From a virus, in IMG/VR virus record IMGVR_UViG_3300027793_000089, positions 1 to 63,958 of that record: a stretch of DNA of 63,958 nt. One strand, given 5' to 3'. Below, one piece after another: positions 26,237 through 34,876 of the stretch. Every line of letters begins with the position of its first letter. Within the stretch, counting starts at the first letter, position 1. The position numbers and the translations under genes are program-made. The notes under the pieces were generated by a model. It did not search any database. It saw nothing but the letters and a program-made list of their open reading frames with translations, and was not told the DNA's origin.

Positions 26237-27520
26237 ATGTCAGTAGAAAACAAGATTCGAGAAATGATGGCTAAAAAGCTCGATGAAGCCTTCCCAGGAA
26301 TGGGTAAGAATTTGGAAACTAAGGCTCCAGCTCAAGGCTCATCACAAACACCAGAAGTTCAAATGATGCACAAGGGCGGTGGCGCAGAAAAGCCATCAAA
26401 CCCTGTAAATCAATTACAAGCAGGCGCAGGCCCCAAAGAAGCTGCTCCCATGAAGCAAGGTTCATCACAAGATGCTTCAATTGATTTAGAAACTGATGAA
26501 AAGAATCAAGGTAAGGCACAAGCATCAAAGAAGGCTAAGATGCCTACTGTTTCACATCAAGGTGCAGGCGCTGCCACTAACTACACAACAGTAGCAGATC
26601 CATCATCTGTCATCAACCAAGCATCTTCAAAGGGCAATGTTCACCAAGAAGAAGCTGAAGTAGAAGGCGAAGAAGTCATTTCAGAAGAAGAATACAATGC
26701 TCTTTCAGAAGAAGAAAAGGCACAATATTCATTAGTAGAAGAAGGCCCAGAAGAAACTGAAGAAGAAGATGAAACAGCACTTGCCGAAGCCATGGAAAAC
26801 ATGAAGGCTGAATTGGCAAAGGATGTTGAAAATCTTTTTGCATCAGAAGTTGACTTGTCAGAAGAATTCAAGACAAAGGCAGCTTCATTATTCGAAGCCG
26901 TCGTAACTGCTCGCGTTGCTCACGAAGTAGAAAAGATGCAAGATGCGCTTGCTGAACAAGCAGCACACACCGTCGTGAACATCCACGAAGAAATGGTTTC
27001 AAAGATTGATGCCTATCTCTCATATGTTGCTGAACAATGGTTGGCAAACAATGAAGTTGCAATTGAAACAGGACTTCGTGCAGAAGTCACTGAAGATTTC
27101 ATTGCAGGCTTGAAGGTGTTGTTCAAGGAACACTACATTGAAGTTCCTGAAGAAAAGTACGATGTTTTAGGCGACATGCAAAATCAAATTGATACATTAA
27201 CTGCACAAGTTAACGAATCATTGGCAAAGGCAGTTGAACTTAATACAGAGTTGAACGAAGCAAAGCGTGAAGTTGTATTCTCAAAGGCAACAAGTGACTT
27301 AGCACAAACTGAAGCTGAAAAACTTCGCGGCTTGATTGAAGAAGTTGAATTTGAAAATGAAGAATTATTTGAACAAAAGATTTCAGTTATTAAAAATAAC
27401 TACTTCCCCAAGTCAACTGTTTCTTCACCCATCACAGAAGAAGTGGTAGAAACACAAGAAGTATCAGGTACGGTTGCTAAATATGCAGAAATGCTTTCAC
27501 GCAACACATTTGGAAAATAA
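26237..27520 (+). CDS. gp22: Prohead core scaffold gp22
   Basis: 427 residues, longer than T4 gp22 (269). The long first part (residues 1-190) is low-complexity Gln/Ala/Glu with many acidic residues; the rest is alpha-helical (EYIEVPEEKYDVLGDM-like section, here HYIEVPEEKYDVLGDM). It contains several [LI]xE sites that gp21 could cut. It is the main scaffold of the prohead and is degraded before packaging. Confidence 0.9.
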   Translation: MSVENKIREMMAKKLDEAFPGMGKNLETKAPAQGSSQTPEVQMMHKGGGAEKPSNPVNQLQAGAGPKEAAPMKQGSSQDASIDLETDEKNQGKAQASKKAKMPTVSHQGAGAATNYTTVADPSSVINQASSKGNVHQEEAEVEGEEVISEEEYNALSEEEKAQYSLVEEGPEETEEEDETALAEAMENMKAELAKDVENLFASEVDLSEEFKTKAASLFEAVVTARVAHEVEKMQDALAEQAAHTVVNIHEEMVSKIDAYLSYVAEQWLANNEVAIETGLRAEVTEDFIAGLKVLFKEHYIEVPEEKYDVLGDMQNQIDTLTAQVNESLAKAVELNTELNEAKREVVFSKATSDLAQTEAEKLRGLIEEVEFENEELFEQKISVIKNNYFPKSTVSSPITEEVVETQEVSGTVAKYAEMLSRNTFGK

Positions 27521-27526
27521 AGCTAG

Positions 27527-27534
27527 TATAAATA
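27527..27534 (+). promoter_or_regulatory. T4-type late promoter box
   Basis: Exact TATAAATA 42 bases before gene 23, the most highly expressed late gene. Confidence 0.82.
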
Positions 27535-27576
27535 ATAGTAACGTTTAACAGTAAACAAAAACTCAGGAGAACGTAA

Positions 27577-28869
27577 ATGTTTTTATCAGAATCATTACAA
27601 AAGAAGTGGGCTCCAGTTCTAGAACACGGATCCCTACCAGCCATCAAAGACAACTACAAGAAGGCTGTTACTGCCGTTATTCTTGAAAACCAAGAAAAGG
27701 CATTGCGCGAAGAAAAGCAAGCATTGTTCGAAGCTGTTCCAGTTAACAACATTGCTGGCTCAGGATCAACCGAAATTGACCGTTACGACCCAATCTTAAT
27801 TTCATTGGTTCGTCGTTCACTTCCAAACTTGATGGCCTATGACGTAGCCGGCGTACAACCAATGACTGGTCCAACTGGCCTCATCTTCGCCATGAAGTCA
27901 CGTTATTCAACCCAAGATGGTGCAGAAGCATTATTCAATGAAGCTGATACCGACTTCTCAGGCACAGGCACACACGAAGGTACAAACCCAGTTGATGGCA
28001 CATACACATACGGCACAGGCTTAACAACAGCAGCAGCTGAAGCTCTAGGCACAGGCGGTATGGCTGGTGACTTCAACGAAATGGCTTTCAGTATCGAAAA
28101 GACAACTGTAACAGCCAAGTCACGTGCATTGAAGGCCGAATACACAGTTGAATTAGCACAAGACTTGAAGGCAATTCACGGTCTTGATGCAGAAAGTGAA
28201 TTATCAAACATTCTTTCACAAGAAATTCTTGCTGAAATGAACCGTGAAGTAATTCGTACTATCTACAAGGTTGCTAAGCCAGGTGCTGCTTCAACAGCAA
28301 CAGCAGGTACATTCGACCTTGACGTTGACTCAAACGGTCGTTGGTCAGTAGAACGCTTCAAGGGCTTGATGTTCCAAATCGAACGCGATGCAAACGTAAT
28401 CGCACAAGAAACTCGTCGTGGACGCGGTAACTTCATCGTCTGTTCATCAGACGTTGCAGCAGCTCTTGCCATGACAGGTAAGTTGGATTACACACCTGCT
28501 CTTTCAGGCAACGACGGCATCTCAATGGATGACACAGGCAACACATTCGCAGGTACATTGAATGGTCGCTTCAAGGTGTTCATTGATCCATACTCAGCCA
28601 ACACAAACTCAGCTTCACAATTCGTAGTAGTTGGTTATAAGGGTTCAAATGCATATGACGCAGGTATCTTCTACTGCCCATACGTTCCATTACAAATGGT
28701 ACGTGCCATTGACCCATCTTCATTCCAACCCAAGATTGGATTCAAGACACGTTACGGCATGATTGCAAATCCATTCGTAACACAAGCCAACGGTACAACT
28801 GACGGCGATACATTCACCGCTAACCGTAATCACTACTATCGTCGCTTGAAGGTCACAAACCTTCTATAA
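27577..28869 (+). CDS. gp23: Major capsid protein gp23
   Basis: 430 residues (T4 521). HK97-type capsid. Landmarks: RRSLPNLMAYDVAGVQPMTG, a GLIFAMKSRY strand and the C-terminal IGFKTRYGMIANPF. An LFE-AVPV sequence at 50-55 is a good match to the [LI]xE processing site, so mature capsid should begin near Ala53. Strong RBS (caggagaa). Confidence 0.97.
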   Translation: MFLSESLQKKWAPVLEHGSLPAIKDNYKKAVTAVILENQEKALREEKQALFEAVPVNNIAGSGSTEIDRYDPILISLVRRSLPNLMAYDVAGVQPMTGPTGLIFAMKSRYSTQDGAEALFNEADTDFSGTGTHEGTNPVDGTYTYGTGLTTAAAEALGTGGMAGDFNEMAFSIEKTTVTAKSRALKAEYTVELAQDLKAIHGLDAESELSNILSQEILAEMNREVIRTIYKVAKPGAASTATAGTFDLDVDSNGRWSVERFKGLMFQIERDANVIAQETRRGRGNFIVCSSDVAAALAMTGKLDYTPALSGNDGISMDDTGNTFAGTLNGRFKVFIDPYSANTNSASQFVVVGYKGSNAYDAGIFYCPYVPLQMVRAIDPSSFQPKIGFKTRYGMIANPFVTQANGTTDGDTFTANRNHYYRRLKVTNLL

Positions 28870-28894
28870 TCGAAGTAGCAGATGAAACAGGAAA

Positions 28895-28918
28895 GGGAGA
28901 GGCTGAAAAGTCTCTCCC
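28895..28918 (+). terminator. Rho-independent-type terminator after gene 23
   Basis: GGGAGAGGCT (28895-28904), GAAA tetraloop, AGTCTCTCCC (28909-28918), then AATCCTTTT. Ten paired bases including one G-U. Confidence 0.8.
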
Positions 28919-28927
28919 AATCCTTTT

Positions 28928-28970
28928 GCTATATACTTGTATACTTTCTCAGGAGTAGGGAGTATATAGC
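28928..28970 (+). terminator. Second hairpin downstream of gene 23
   Basis: GCTATATACT (28928-28937) is a perfect inverted repeat of AGTATATAGC (28961-28970), followed by TGTTTTAT. It may back up the first terminator. Within 28870-29064 there is no coding region; the rest is a late-type box at 28984 and the leader. Confidence 0.55.
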
Positions 28971-28983
28971 TGTTTTATAGTAT

Positions 28984-28991
28984 CATAAATA
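28984..28991 (+). promoter_or_regulatory. Variant late promoter box
   Basis: CATAAATA, one base from the late consensus, 73 bases before the next start and downstream of two hairpins. Confidence 0.5.
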
Positions 28992-29064
28992 GTATTATCA
29001 ATTCATCCCAGACATAGTGAGTTTAACACTCTGTCAAGTGCCAGTCAAGAGAGATAGGTGAAAC

Positions 29065-29661
29065 ATGTCAACCGAAATCACAGAAGCAAAATGGACTAAT
29101 CGTCAACCTGAGGAACTAGATTTTCTACGTCCCAATGGCTTTCGTTTCATGATTCAAAGTCTGCCGAAAGTAACATACTTTTGTCAGGCAGCAAACATCC
29201 CGTCCATGAATTTAGGTGTAGCAAAACAACCCACACCATTGATTGATATCCCAAAGCCAGGTGAAAAACTTGACTTCGGTGAACTCACCATTCGTTTCAT
29301 GATTCAGGAAGACATGGCAAATTACATTGAATTGTACAACTGGATGATTGCTTTAGGTTTCCCAGAGAACCATAAACAATTTCAAAAGAGATTCGCGGAT
29401 CAAGCATTCCGAACACCTGAAATCAATAACCAAGATGTGGGTACACAACGTAGAACTGACCTACCGGAATATAGTGATGCCACATTAATGGTATTGAATT
29501 CCAGTGACCTCCCAATCGTTCGGTTAAACTTCATAGATTGTTTCCCCATCTCGTTATCTGGATTGGATTTCGATGTATCAACAGGAAACACACAATACTT
29601 TGTAGGCAACGCCGTCTTTAAATATCGCATGTTCACGGTGGAGTCTTTATTGACTACTTGA
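29065..29661 (+). CDS. Tail tube-like / tube-initiator (gp54-like) virion protein
   Basis: 198 residues. It contains FLRPNGFRFMIQSLPKVTYF, IPSMNLGVAKQPTPL and DIPKPGEKLDFGELTIRF, the beta-sandwich pattern of tail-tube proteins with an extended C-terminus. In T4-like phages a paralogue of gp19 starts the tube on the baseplate (gp54), and this fits that group by eye. Location after gene 23 is normal in marine T4-like phages. I cannot separate gp54 from other tube paralogues. Confidence 0.65.
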   Translation: MSTEITEAKWTNRQPEELDFLRPNGFRFMIQSLPKVTYFCQAANIPSMNLGVAKQPTPLIDIPKPGEKLDFGELTIRFMIQEDMANYIELYNWMIALGFPENHKQFQKRFADQAFRTPEINNQDVGTQRRTDLPEYSDATLMVLNSSDLPIVRLNFIDCFPISLSGLDFDVSTGNTQYFVGNAVFKYRMFTVESLLTT

Positions 29662-29686
29662 CAAATGTAGTTGTACTGTGTATGTT
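29658..29686 (+). promoter_or_regulatory. Sigma70-like promoter for uvsY-uvsW operon
   Basis: TTGACA (29658-29663), 17-base spacer, TATGTT (29681-29686). The -35 overlaps the stop of the preceding late gene. The uvsY ATG is 27 bases downstream with RBS gtgaggtgg. Confidence 0.72.
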
Positions 29687-29713
29687 ACATGATGTATTAA
29701 CAAGTGAGGTGGT

Positions 29714-30154
29714 ATGAAGTTACAAGAAATACAGGACATGTGGACAGAAGATTGTAAAATTGACCAAACTAATTTAGGGCGTAGTGCCGCCCGTGTTCCT
29801 GAACTTCACGCAAAATATCTCAACATGATGTCATCAGTCCGCCTTCAATATCGTAAGGCTGAGGCTGAATACCTTCGTATCCGAAAGTTGAAAGGTAGAT
29901 ATTATCGTGGCGAACTCTCAAAAGAAGAACTTAGTGAATTGGGCTGGGAACAATATCTCAATGCGCGTCCATTAAAAAATGAAATGGATGATGTCATGAA
30001 TACTGACGATGATGTTATCCGCATGACGGATAAGTTGGAATATTTAAAAACTGTCATGTACCAATTGGAACAAATCATTAAAAGCATCAATAGTAGAACA
30101 TGGGACATCAAGTCTGCTATTGAATGGTATAAGTTTACGAATGGTGGATTATGA
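29714..30154 (+). CDS. uvsY: UvsY recombination mediator
   Basis: 146 residues (T4 137). KLQEIQDMWTEDCKID, VPELHAKYL and KLKGRYYRGELSKEEL are hallmark UvsY segments. UvsY loads UvsX onto gp32-covered single-stranded DNA. It overlaps uvsW by 4 bases, as expected. Confidence 0.92.
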   Translation: MKLQEIQDMWTEDCKIDQTNLGRSAARVPELHAKYLNMMSSVRLQYRKAEAEYLRIRKLKGRYYRGELSKEELSELGWEQYLNARPLKNEMDDVMNTDDDVIRMTDKLEYLKTVMYQLEQIIKSINSRTWDIKSAIEWYKFTNGGL

Positions 30155-31632
30155 GTGATGTTACCATTAGCAAGAAAGATGAGGTTTATCTTCATGTAGA
30201 TGCCGATGCATCCATTCTACTTGAAATGAATGACTTCTTCACGTTTGCAGTTCCGGGTGCTCAATTCACACCCCAATATCGTGCAAAACTTTGGGACGGA
30301 AAAATTCGTCTACTAAGTTTGTTCACAAAGGAGTTATATGTAGGTCTTGCTCCTTATGTAAAAGAATTTTGTAAGTCAAACAATTATACACTTACAAATC
30401 ATTTACCTTCATATGCCGAAGATGTTGAACAAGCAAAACAATTCATTGCATCATTGAATTACCATTCAAATGGTAAGCCCGTTGATATTCGTGATTATCA
30501 AGAAGATGCTGTACTAGAATCCATTCATCGTGGACGAACACTTCTTCTTTCTCCTACTGCGTCAGGCAAAAGTTTAATCATTTATTCTTTGGTTCGTTGG
30601 CATCAGACCCAAGGGCGCCGACAACTTATCATCGTTCCCACAACTTCTTTAGTCGAGCAATTGTATGGTGACTTTGCTGATTATGCTACAGCGTCGGATT
30701 GGAAAGTATCTGAAAACTGCACCCGCATTTATTCAGGTAAAGAAAAAGTTACAAACGTTCCTATTGTAATCTCCACGTGGCAGAGCATCTACAAGATGCC
30801 GAAAAGTTATTTTGAAAATTTTGATGTGGTATATGGTGATGAGTGCCATTTGTTTAAAGCCAAATCATTATCATCAATTCTACACAAATGCACCAAGGCA
30901 CCTTTTAAGATAGGTACAACAGGAACATTGGATGGCACCAAGACACATCGTTTAGTATTAGAAGGATTGTTTGGTGCTGTTCATAAAGTAACAACCACAA
31001 AGAAGTTAATGGATACACAACAGCTTGCTGATTTAAAGATTCGTTGCTTACAGTTGGATTACAGTGATGAAGAAAAACAGTTGTGTAAGAAGTTCACCTA
31101 TCAACAAGAATTAGATTGGTTAGTCACACACCCCAAGAGAAATAAATTTATACAAAATTTAGTGCTTGACCAAAAAGGAAATACTCTAGTATTATTCCAA
31201 TATGTTGAAAAACATGGTGAAGTATTGTTTGATATGCTCTCTGAAAAAGTTGAAAAGGGACGAGAGTTATTCTTTGTACACGGTGGAGTTGAAACTAAAG
31301 ATAGAGAAGCAGTTCGTGCCATTACAGAAAAATCTGAGAATGCCATTATTCTTGCGTCATATGGAACATTCTCTACGGGGATAAATATTAGAAATCTCCA
31401 CAACATTGTATTTGCTTCGCCCTCGAAATCTCGTATCAGAAATTTACAAAGTATTGGTCGCGGTCTTCGATTGGGAGAACAAAAAACAAGTTGTAAGTTG
31501 TATGATATTGGAGATAACCTCTCATGGAAAACACATAAAAATTATACCCTACTTCATTTAATTGAACGTGTAAAAATTTACAATGAAGAAGGATTCAATT
31601 ATAAACTATTAACAATACCCTTACATGCATAG
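30151..31632 (+). CDS. uvsW: UvsW helicase
   Basis: 493 residues, SF2 helicase. Walker A is in SPTASGKS at 134-141; motif II is YGDECH near 229-233, a DECH variant; later motifs include GTTGTLDG and QSIGRGLRLG (motif VI). UvsW reverses forks, migrates branches and unwinds R-loops, linking replication modes. It overlaps the next gene by 8 bases. Confidence 0.92.
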   Translation: MSDVTISKKDEVYLHVDADASILLEMNDFFTFAVPGAQFTPQYRAKLWDGKIRLLSLFTKELYVGLAPYVKEFCKSNNYTLTNHLPSYAEDVEQAKQFIASLNYHSNGKPVDIRDYQEDAVLESIHRGRTLLLSPTASGKSLIIYSLVRWHQTQGRRQLIIVPTTSLVEQLYGDFADYATASDWKVSENCTRIYSGKEKVTNVPIVISTWQSIYKMPKSYFENFDVVYGDECHLFKAKSLSSILHKCTKAPFKIGTTGTLDGTKTHRLVLEGLFGAVHKVTTTKKLMDTQQLADLKIRCLQLDYSDEEKQLCKKFTYQQELDWLVTHPKRNKFIQNLVLDQKGNTLVLFQYVEKHGEVLFDMLSEKVEKGRELFFVHGGVETKDREAVRAITEKSENAIILASYGTFSTGINIRNLHNIVFASPSKSRIRNLQSIGRGLRLGEQKTSCKLYDIGDNLSWKTHKNYTLLHLIERVKIYNEEGFNYKLLTIPLHA

Positions 31633-32092
31633 TTACAACAAGTATAATGAGGGAACGTATTATAAGATTGTGAAATTGAAAACAGGAGAAACTATACTCT
31701 GTACCATGAATCATGATGTTCGGTCGTTGGCATCTGAAACACATTTACAAATGAATGTTCCTGTACAGGTTATCCCTCACCAAGAAACACGACGCAATGG
31801 TCAAGTGATAGGCGAAAGTTTTGTTTTGCGTCCATGGATTGGATTAAGTGATAGTGATGAATTTACAATTAGTACTGACATTGTATTAACCATAGGAAGT
31901 TTAAAGAAAGAGGTACGTCAACAATATGTCAACTATATTGAACATACCATTGAAACACAAAAGCGCCAAGAAGAACAAATAGAACGTGAAGAAGCAGCAG
32001 AAAATTTATTACGTGAAATTACACCCGGTGAGTTATATTTTGTTGATGAACCTTTGAATATGGAAAATAACCATGACGAAAACCAAGAGTAA
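31625..32092 (+). CDS. Sm-like protein with acidic C-terminal tail
   Basis: 155 residues. The core (GTYYKIVKLKTGETILCTMN, then ASETHLQMNVPVQVIP) has the strand layout of Sm/LSm proteins and resembles the second phage protein at 51464 (IKLVTGEDLIGDV). A helical tail of about 60 residues is Glu-rich. Sm-like rings can bind RNA, and structures of putative cyanophage Sm-like proteins are known. The role here is unknown. It overlaps gene 55. Confidence 0.55.
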   Translation: MHSYNKYNEGTYYKIVKLKTGETILCTMNHDVRSLASETHLQMNVPVQVIPHQETRRNGQVIGESFVLRPWIGLSDSDEFTISTDIVLTIGSLKKEVRQQYVNYIEHTIETQKRQEEQIEREEAAENLLREITPGELYFVDEPLNMENNHDENQE

Positions 32093-32684
32093 AACAAACA
32101 ATCATTACATAGATAATAAAAAGTTTCTACAAGCCTTAATAGATTATAAAGTAGAGGTACGTGAAGCAGAACAGAACAAAGAGGAACGTCCACAAGTTCC
32201 AGAATACATAGGCGACTGCTTCATTAAAATTGCCAATCATTTAGCCTATAAAAATAATTTCATTAATTACAGTTTCCGTGAGGATATGATTTTAGATGCC
32301 ATTGAAAATTGTCTCACATATATGGACAACTTCGATCCCGCGAAATCAAGCAATCCCTTTGCCTACTTCACACAAATTACCTATTATGCCTTTGTGCGAA
32401 GAATTCAAAAAGAGAAGAAGCATCTACAAACCAAATATAAGTATATTGCTTCGTTAGATGTGGATAACATCATTCGTCAAGCTCATGACGAAGGCACACA
32501 TACAAATGAGTTCATTCGGTACTTGCAAAAGCAAGCTGATGCCGCCAACCAAGAATTAAGTGCCGACAAAGAAACGAAAAAGATTACACGTAAACCAAAA
32601 TATCTACAGGCACTTGATGACGATGTGGTGATTATTGAATCTGAGTATATTGATGTGGAAGAAGTGGATGAATATGATGAGTGA
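32073..32684 (+). CDS. gp55: Late sigma factor gp55
   Basis: 203 residues (T4 185). KIANHLAYKNNFINYSFRED and YMDNFDPAKSSNPFAYFTQI match region 2 of the T4 late sigma; YYAFVRRIQKEKK completes it. It directs host polymerase to TATAAATA promoters, many of which occur in this window, with gp45 as activator. It overlaps the previous gene by 20 bases. The acidic tail is a likely clamp or core contact. Confidence 0.93.
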   Translation: MTKTKSKTNNHYIDNKKFLQALIDYKVEVREAEQNKEERPQVPEYIGDCFIKIANHLAYKNNFINYSFREDMILDAIENCLTYMDNFDPAKSSNPFAYFTQITYYAFVRRIQKEKKHLQTKYKYIASLDVDNIIRQAHDEGTHTNEFIRYLQKQADAANQELSADKETKKITRKPKYLQALDDDVVIIESEYIDVEEVDEYDE

Positions 32685-32687
32685 AAC

Positions 32688-32716
32688 TTGACAAATACCT
32701 AAATAGTCTGTAGATT
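32688..32716 (+). promoter_or_regulatory. Sigma70-like promoter for deazaguanine module
   Basis: TTGACA (32688-32693), 17-base spacer, TAGATT (32711-32716). It is 29 bases before queE and 4 bases after the gp55 stop codon. Confidence 0.72.
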
Positions 32717-32745
32717 GTTATATAACTTTGTGATTGGAGTGTGAT

Positions 32746-33651
32746 ATGCGTATTCGTTACTCAGAAATTTTTTATTCATTTCAAGGTGAAGCTGAATTGG
32801 CAGGAACGCCTGCCGTTTGGTTACGTTTCTTTGGTTGTAATTTAAATTGTAGTGGATTCGGACAAAAGAATCCCACAGACCCATCTACATATGAATTACC
32901 ATTCGAAACATTCGATGTGGATTCTGTGAAGCATGTCAATGACCTTCCCGTGTGGAAGTTTGGGTGTGACTCATCCTATTCTTGGTCACAACGTTTCAAG
33001 CATCTAGCGCACGATGCATCTCCCGAAGAAATTGCTGACCGTTTAGTTGAAGCCAACAAGAGCGAGCATAACCCACAAGGATTGTTCATTCATCCTGTAA
33101 CACAACAACCCATCATGCTATGCTTCACGGGCGGCGAACCCATGATGCAACAAAAGGCAATGATGGAAATTCTTCGTGTGTTGCGTGACAGAAATAATGC
33201 ACCACAACTTGTCACGGTGGAAACAAATGCCACACGCCCCTTGTCAGAAGAATTAAGAAAATTCATGTCATTTGAATTCCCATTCATGGGAAATGGTAAG
33301 GCGCGTTGGCATTGGTCAATGAGTCCAAAATTGTTCACGGTATCAGGTGAAGATAATGTGGTGAGTGCAGAACACATTCATGAATATTCACTTGCCAATG
33401 CTACATCCATTTTGAAATTTGTGTGTAACGGGACAAAAGAAAATTGGGATGAACTTGACAATCACCTAAATAGAATTAGATTACTATGTGGGAGATACAT
33501 GCCAGACGTATGGGTGATGCCTGTCGGCGCCACAAAGGATGCTCAAGAGGATCCGTATATTGGTGATTTGTGTATCGAAGCAATGAATCGTGGTTATAAA
33601 GTTGCCACACGAAATCATTGTTATGTCTTTGGCAACGTCATTGGGAGATAA
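32746..33651 (+). CDS. queE: 7-carboxy-7-deazaguanine synthase-like QueE (radical SAM)
   Basis: 301 residues from ATG 32746; an in-frame TTG at 32734 is less likely. EIFYSFQGE at 7-15 and AGTPAVWLRFFGCNLNC at 19-35 mark QueE, and LCFTGGEP at 125-132 is its SAM-binding loop. The third [4Fe-4S] cysteine is displaced: C31-x3-C35, then about 38 residues, then C74 in GCDSSYSW. QueE converts carboxytetrahydropterin to 7-carboxy-7-deazaguanine. It starts a module with folE, dpdA and queD-like genes. Enzymatic competence is probable but not certain. Confidence 0.87.
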   Translation: MRIRYSEIFYSFQGEAELAGTPAVWLRFFGCNLNCSGFGQKNPTDPSTYELPFETFDVDSVKHVNDLPVWKFGCDSSYSWSQRFKHLAHDASPEEIADRLVEANKSEHNPQGLFIHPVTQQPIMLCFTGGEPMMQQKAMMEILRVLRDRNNAPQLVTVETNATRPLSEELRKFMSFEFPFMGNGKARWHWSMSPKLFTVSGEDNVVSAEHIHEYSLANATSILKFVCNGTKENWDELDNHLNRIRLLCGRYMPDVWVMPVGATKDAQEDPYIGDLCIEAMNRGYKVATRNHCYVFGNVIGR

Positions 33652-33652
33652 T

Positions 33653-34354
33653 ATGAAGTCACAACATCGTTTTAACGCATCAGCTATTCGTTCTGCCATG
33701 GGCAAGACTGATCCTGAATTGGGATTACAGGTACATAAGCATCTTGTTGCTCAGGGTGTAGAGACACCTTTCATGCAGACGGAAGAATATAGTGACAAGA
33801 AGATTAAGAAGATTGAAAAACATTTCACTGAAATCATGACAACTCTAGGTATGGATTTGACTGATGACAGTCTCCAAGATAGTCCTAAGCGTGTTGCCAA
33901 GATGTTTGTGAATGAACTATTTTGGGGATTAGATTATGCAGCATTTCCGAAGTGTACTGCCATTGAGAATAAGATGGGGTATGATGAGATGGTTCTTGAA
34001 AAGAACATCACGGTGACTTCGGCATGTGAACATCACTTTGTCACTATTTCAGGTGTGGCACATGTTGCCTACATCCCGAAAAATAAGGTGTTGGGGTTGA
34101 GCAAGTTGAATCGTGTTGTTGAATATTTCTCACGCCGTCCTCAGGTTCAAGAGCGCCTTGCAGAACAAATTTATCATGCTCTGTCATTCATCCTTGACAC
34201 GCCTGATGTAGCGGTTGTTATTGACGCCGAACATTTCTGTGTAAAGGCACGAGGTGTTGAGGATCCACATTCCAATACAATCACATCGAAGTTGGGTGGC
34301 GGATTCAAGGAGAATCCTGCCCTTCGTTCAGAATTCATGCATCTCATCAAGTAA
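33653..34354 (+). CDS. folE: GTP cyclohydrolase I (FolE)
   Basis: 233 residues. Zinc and active-site motifs are present: SACEHHF at 123-129 (C125, H128) and the third zinc Cys in EHFCVKARGV (C196). GLSKLNRVVEYFSRRPQVQE is the standard family segment. It makes dihydroneopterin triphosphate from GTP, the first step of the 7-deazaguanine pathway. ATG 33653 follows gggaga and is preferred over GTG 33590, which lies inside queE. The N-terminal ~50 residues are longer than in the E. coli enzyme. Confidence 0.93.
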   Translation: MKSQHRFNASAIRSAMGKTDPELGLQVHKHLVAQGVETPFMQTEEYSDKKIKKIEKHFTEIMTTLGMDLTDDSLQDSPKRVAKMFVNELFWGLDYAAFPKCTAIENKMGYDEMVLEKNITVTSACEHHFVTISGVAHVAYIPKNKVLGLSKLNRVVEYFSRRPQVQERLAEQIYHALSFILDTPDVAVVIDAEHFCVKARGVEDPHSNTITSKLGGGFKENPALRSEFMHLIK

Positions 34355-34358
34355 TATC

Positions 34359-34874
34359 ATGTCAAGTGATATCAATGTAATGATTGACTTGGAAACCATG
34401 AGTACCGAGTCAAACGCAGCAATCGCCTCTATTGGTGCGGTAAAATTTTCTATCGAAGCAGGTGTGATAGATACATTTTACTGCACGGTAGATGTGGCTG
34501 ACTGTAAATTACAGGGATTACACATTTCTGCTGATACTGTGAAATGGTGGAGTAAGCAACCCAAGGAAGTATTAGAAATGCTTCGTGAAAATAATGTATC
34601 TCTGCGCGAAGCTCTTACAAAGTTTTCTCAATGGTATGGAACAGTACAATATCCTACATGGGGTTGTGGTTCTGATTTTGATAATGTCATTATGGAAAAT
34701 GCCTATAAGGCAGTAAGTATGGTACGTCCTTGGAACGCCTGGAGAAACAGGTGCTATCGCACAATACGCGAAGTAATTAAATTACCAGAAGCTGAACGAA
34801 CAGGCACATATCACAATGCACTTGATGATGCGTTACATCAGACACATCATCTACTTAAAATCTTTGGGAGCTAA
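34359..34874 (+). CDS. DexA-like 3'-5' exonuclease (DEDD)
   Basis: 171 residues from ATG 34359. VMIDLETMSTESNAAIASIG at the N-terminus is the first DEDD motif, as in T4 DexA and the Rv2179c-like exonucleases; WGCGSDFDNVIMENAYKA is the second; YHNALDDALHQTHHL is the last with its Asp. It could degrade host or unmodified DNA, or RNA. It is buried between folE and dpdA, so a link to modification (removing unmodified strands) is conceivable. Confidence 0.78.
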   Translation: MSSDINVMIDLETMSTESNAAIASIGAVKFSIEAGVIDTFYCTVDVADCKLQGLHISADTVKWWSKQPKEVLEMLRENNVSLREALTKFSQWYGTVQYPTWGCGSDFDNVIMENAYKAVSMVRPWNAWRNRCYRTIREVIKLPEAERTGTYHNALDDALHQTHHLLKIFGS

Positions 34875-34876
34875 TA

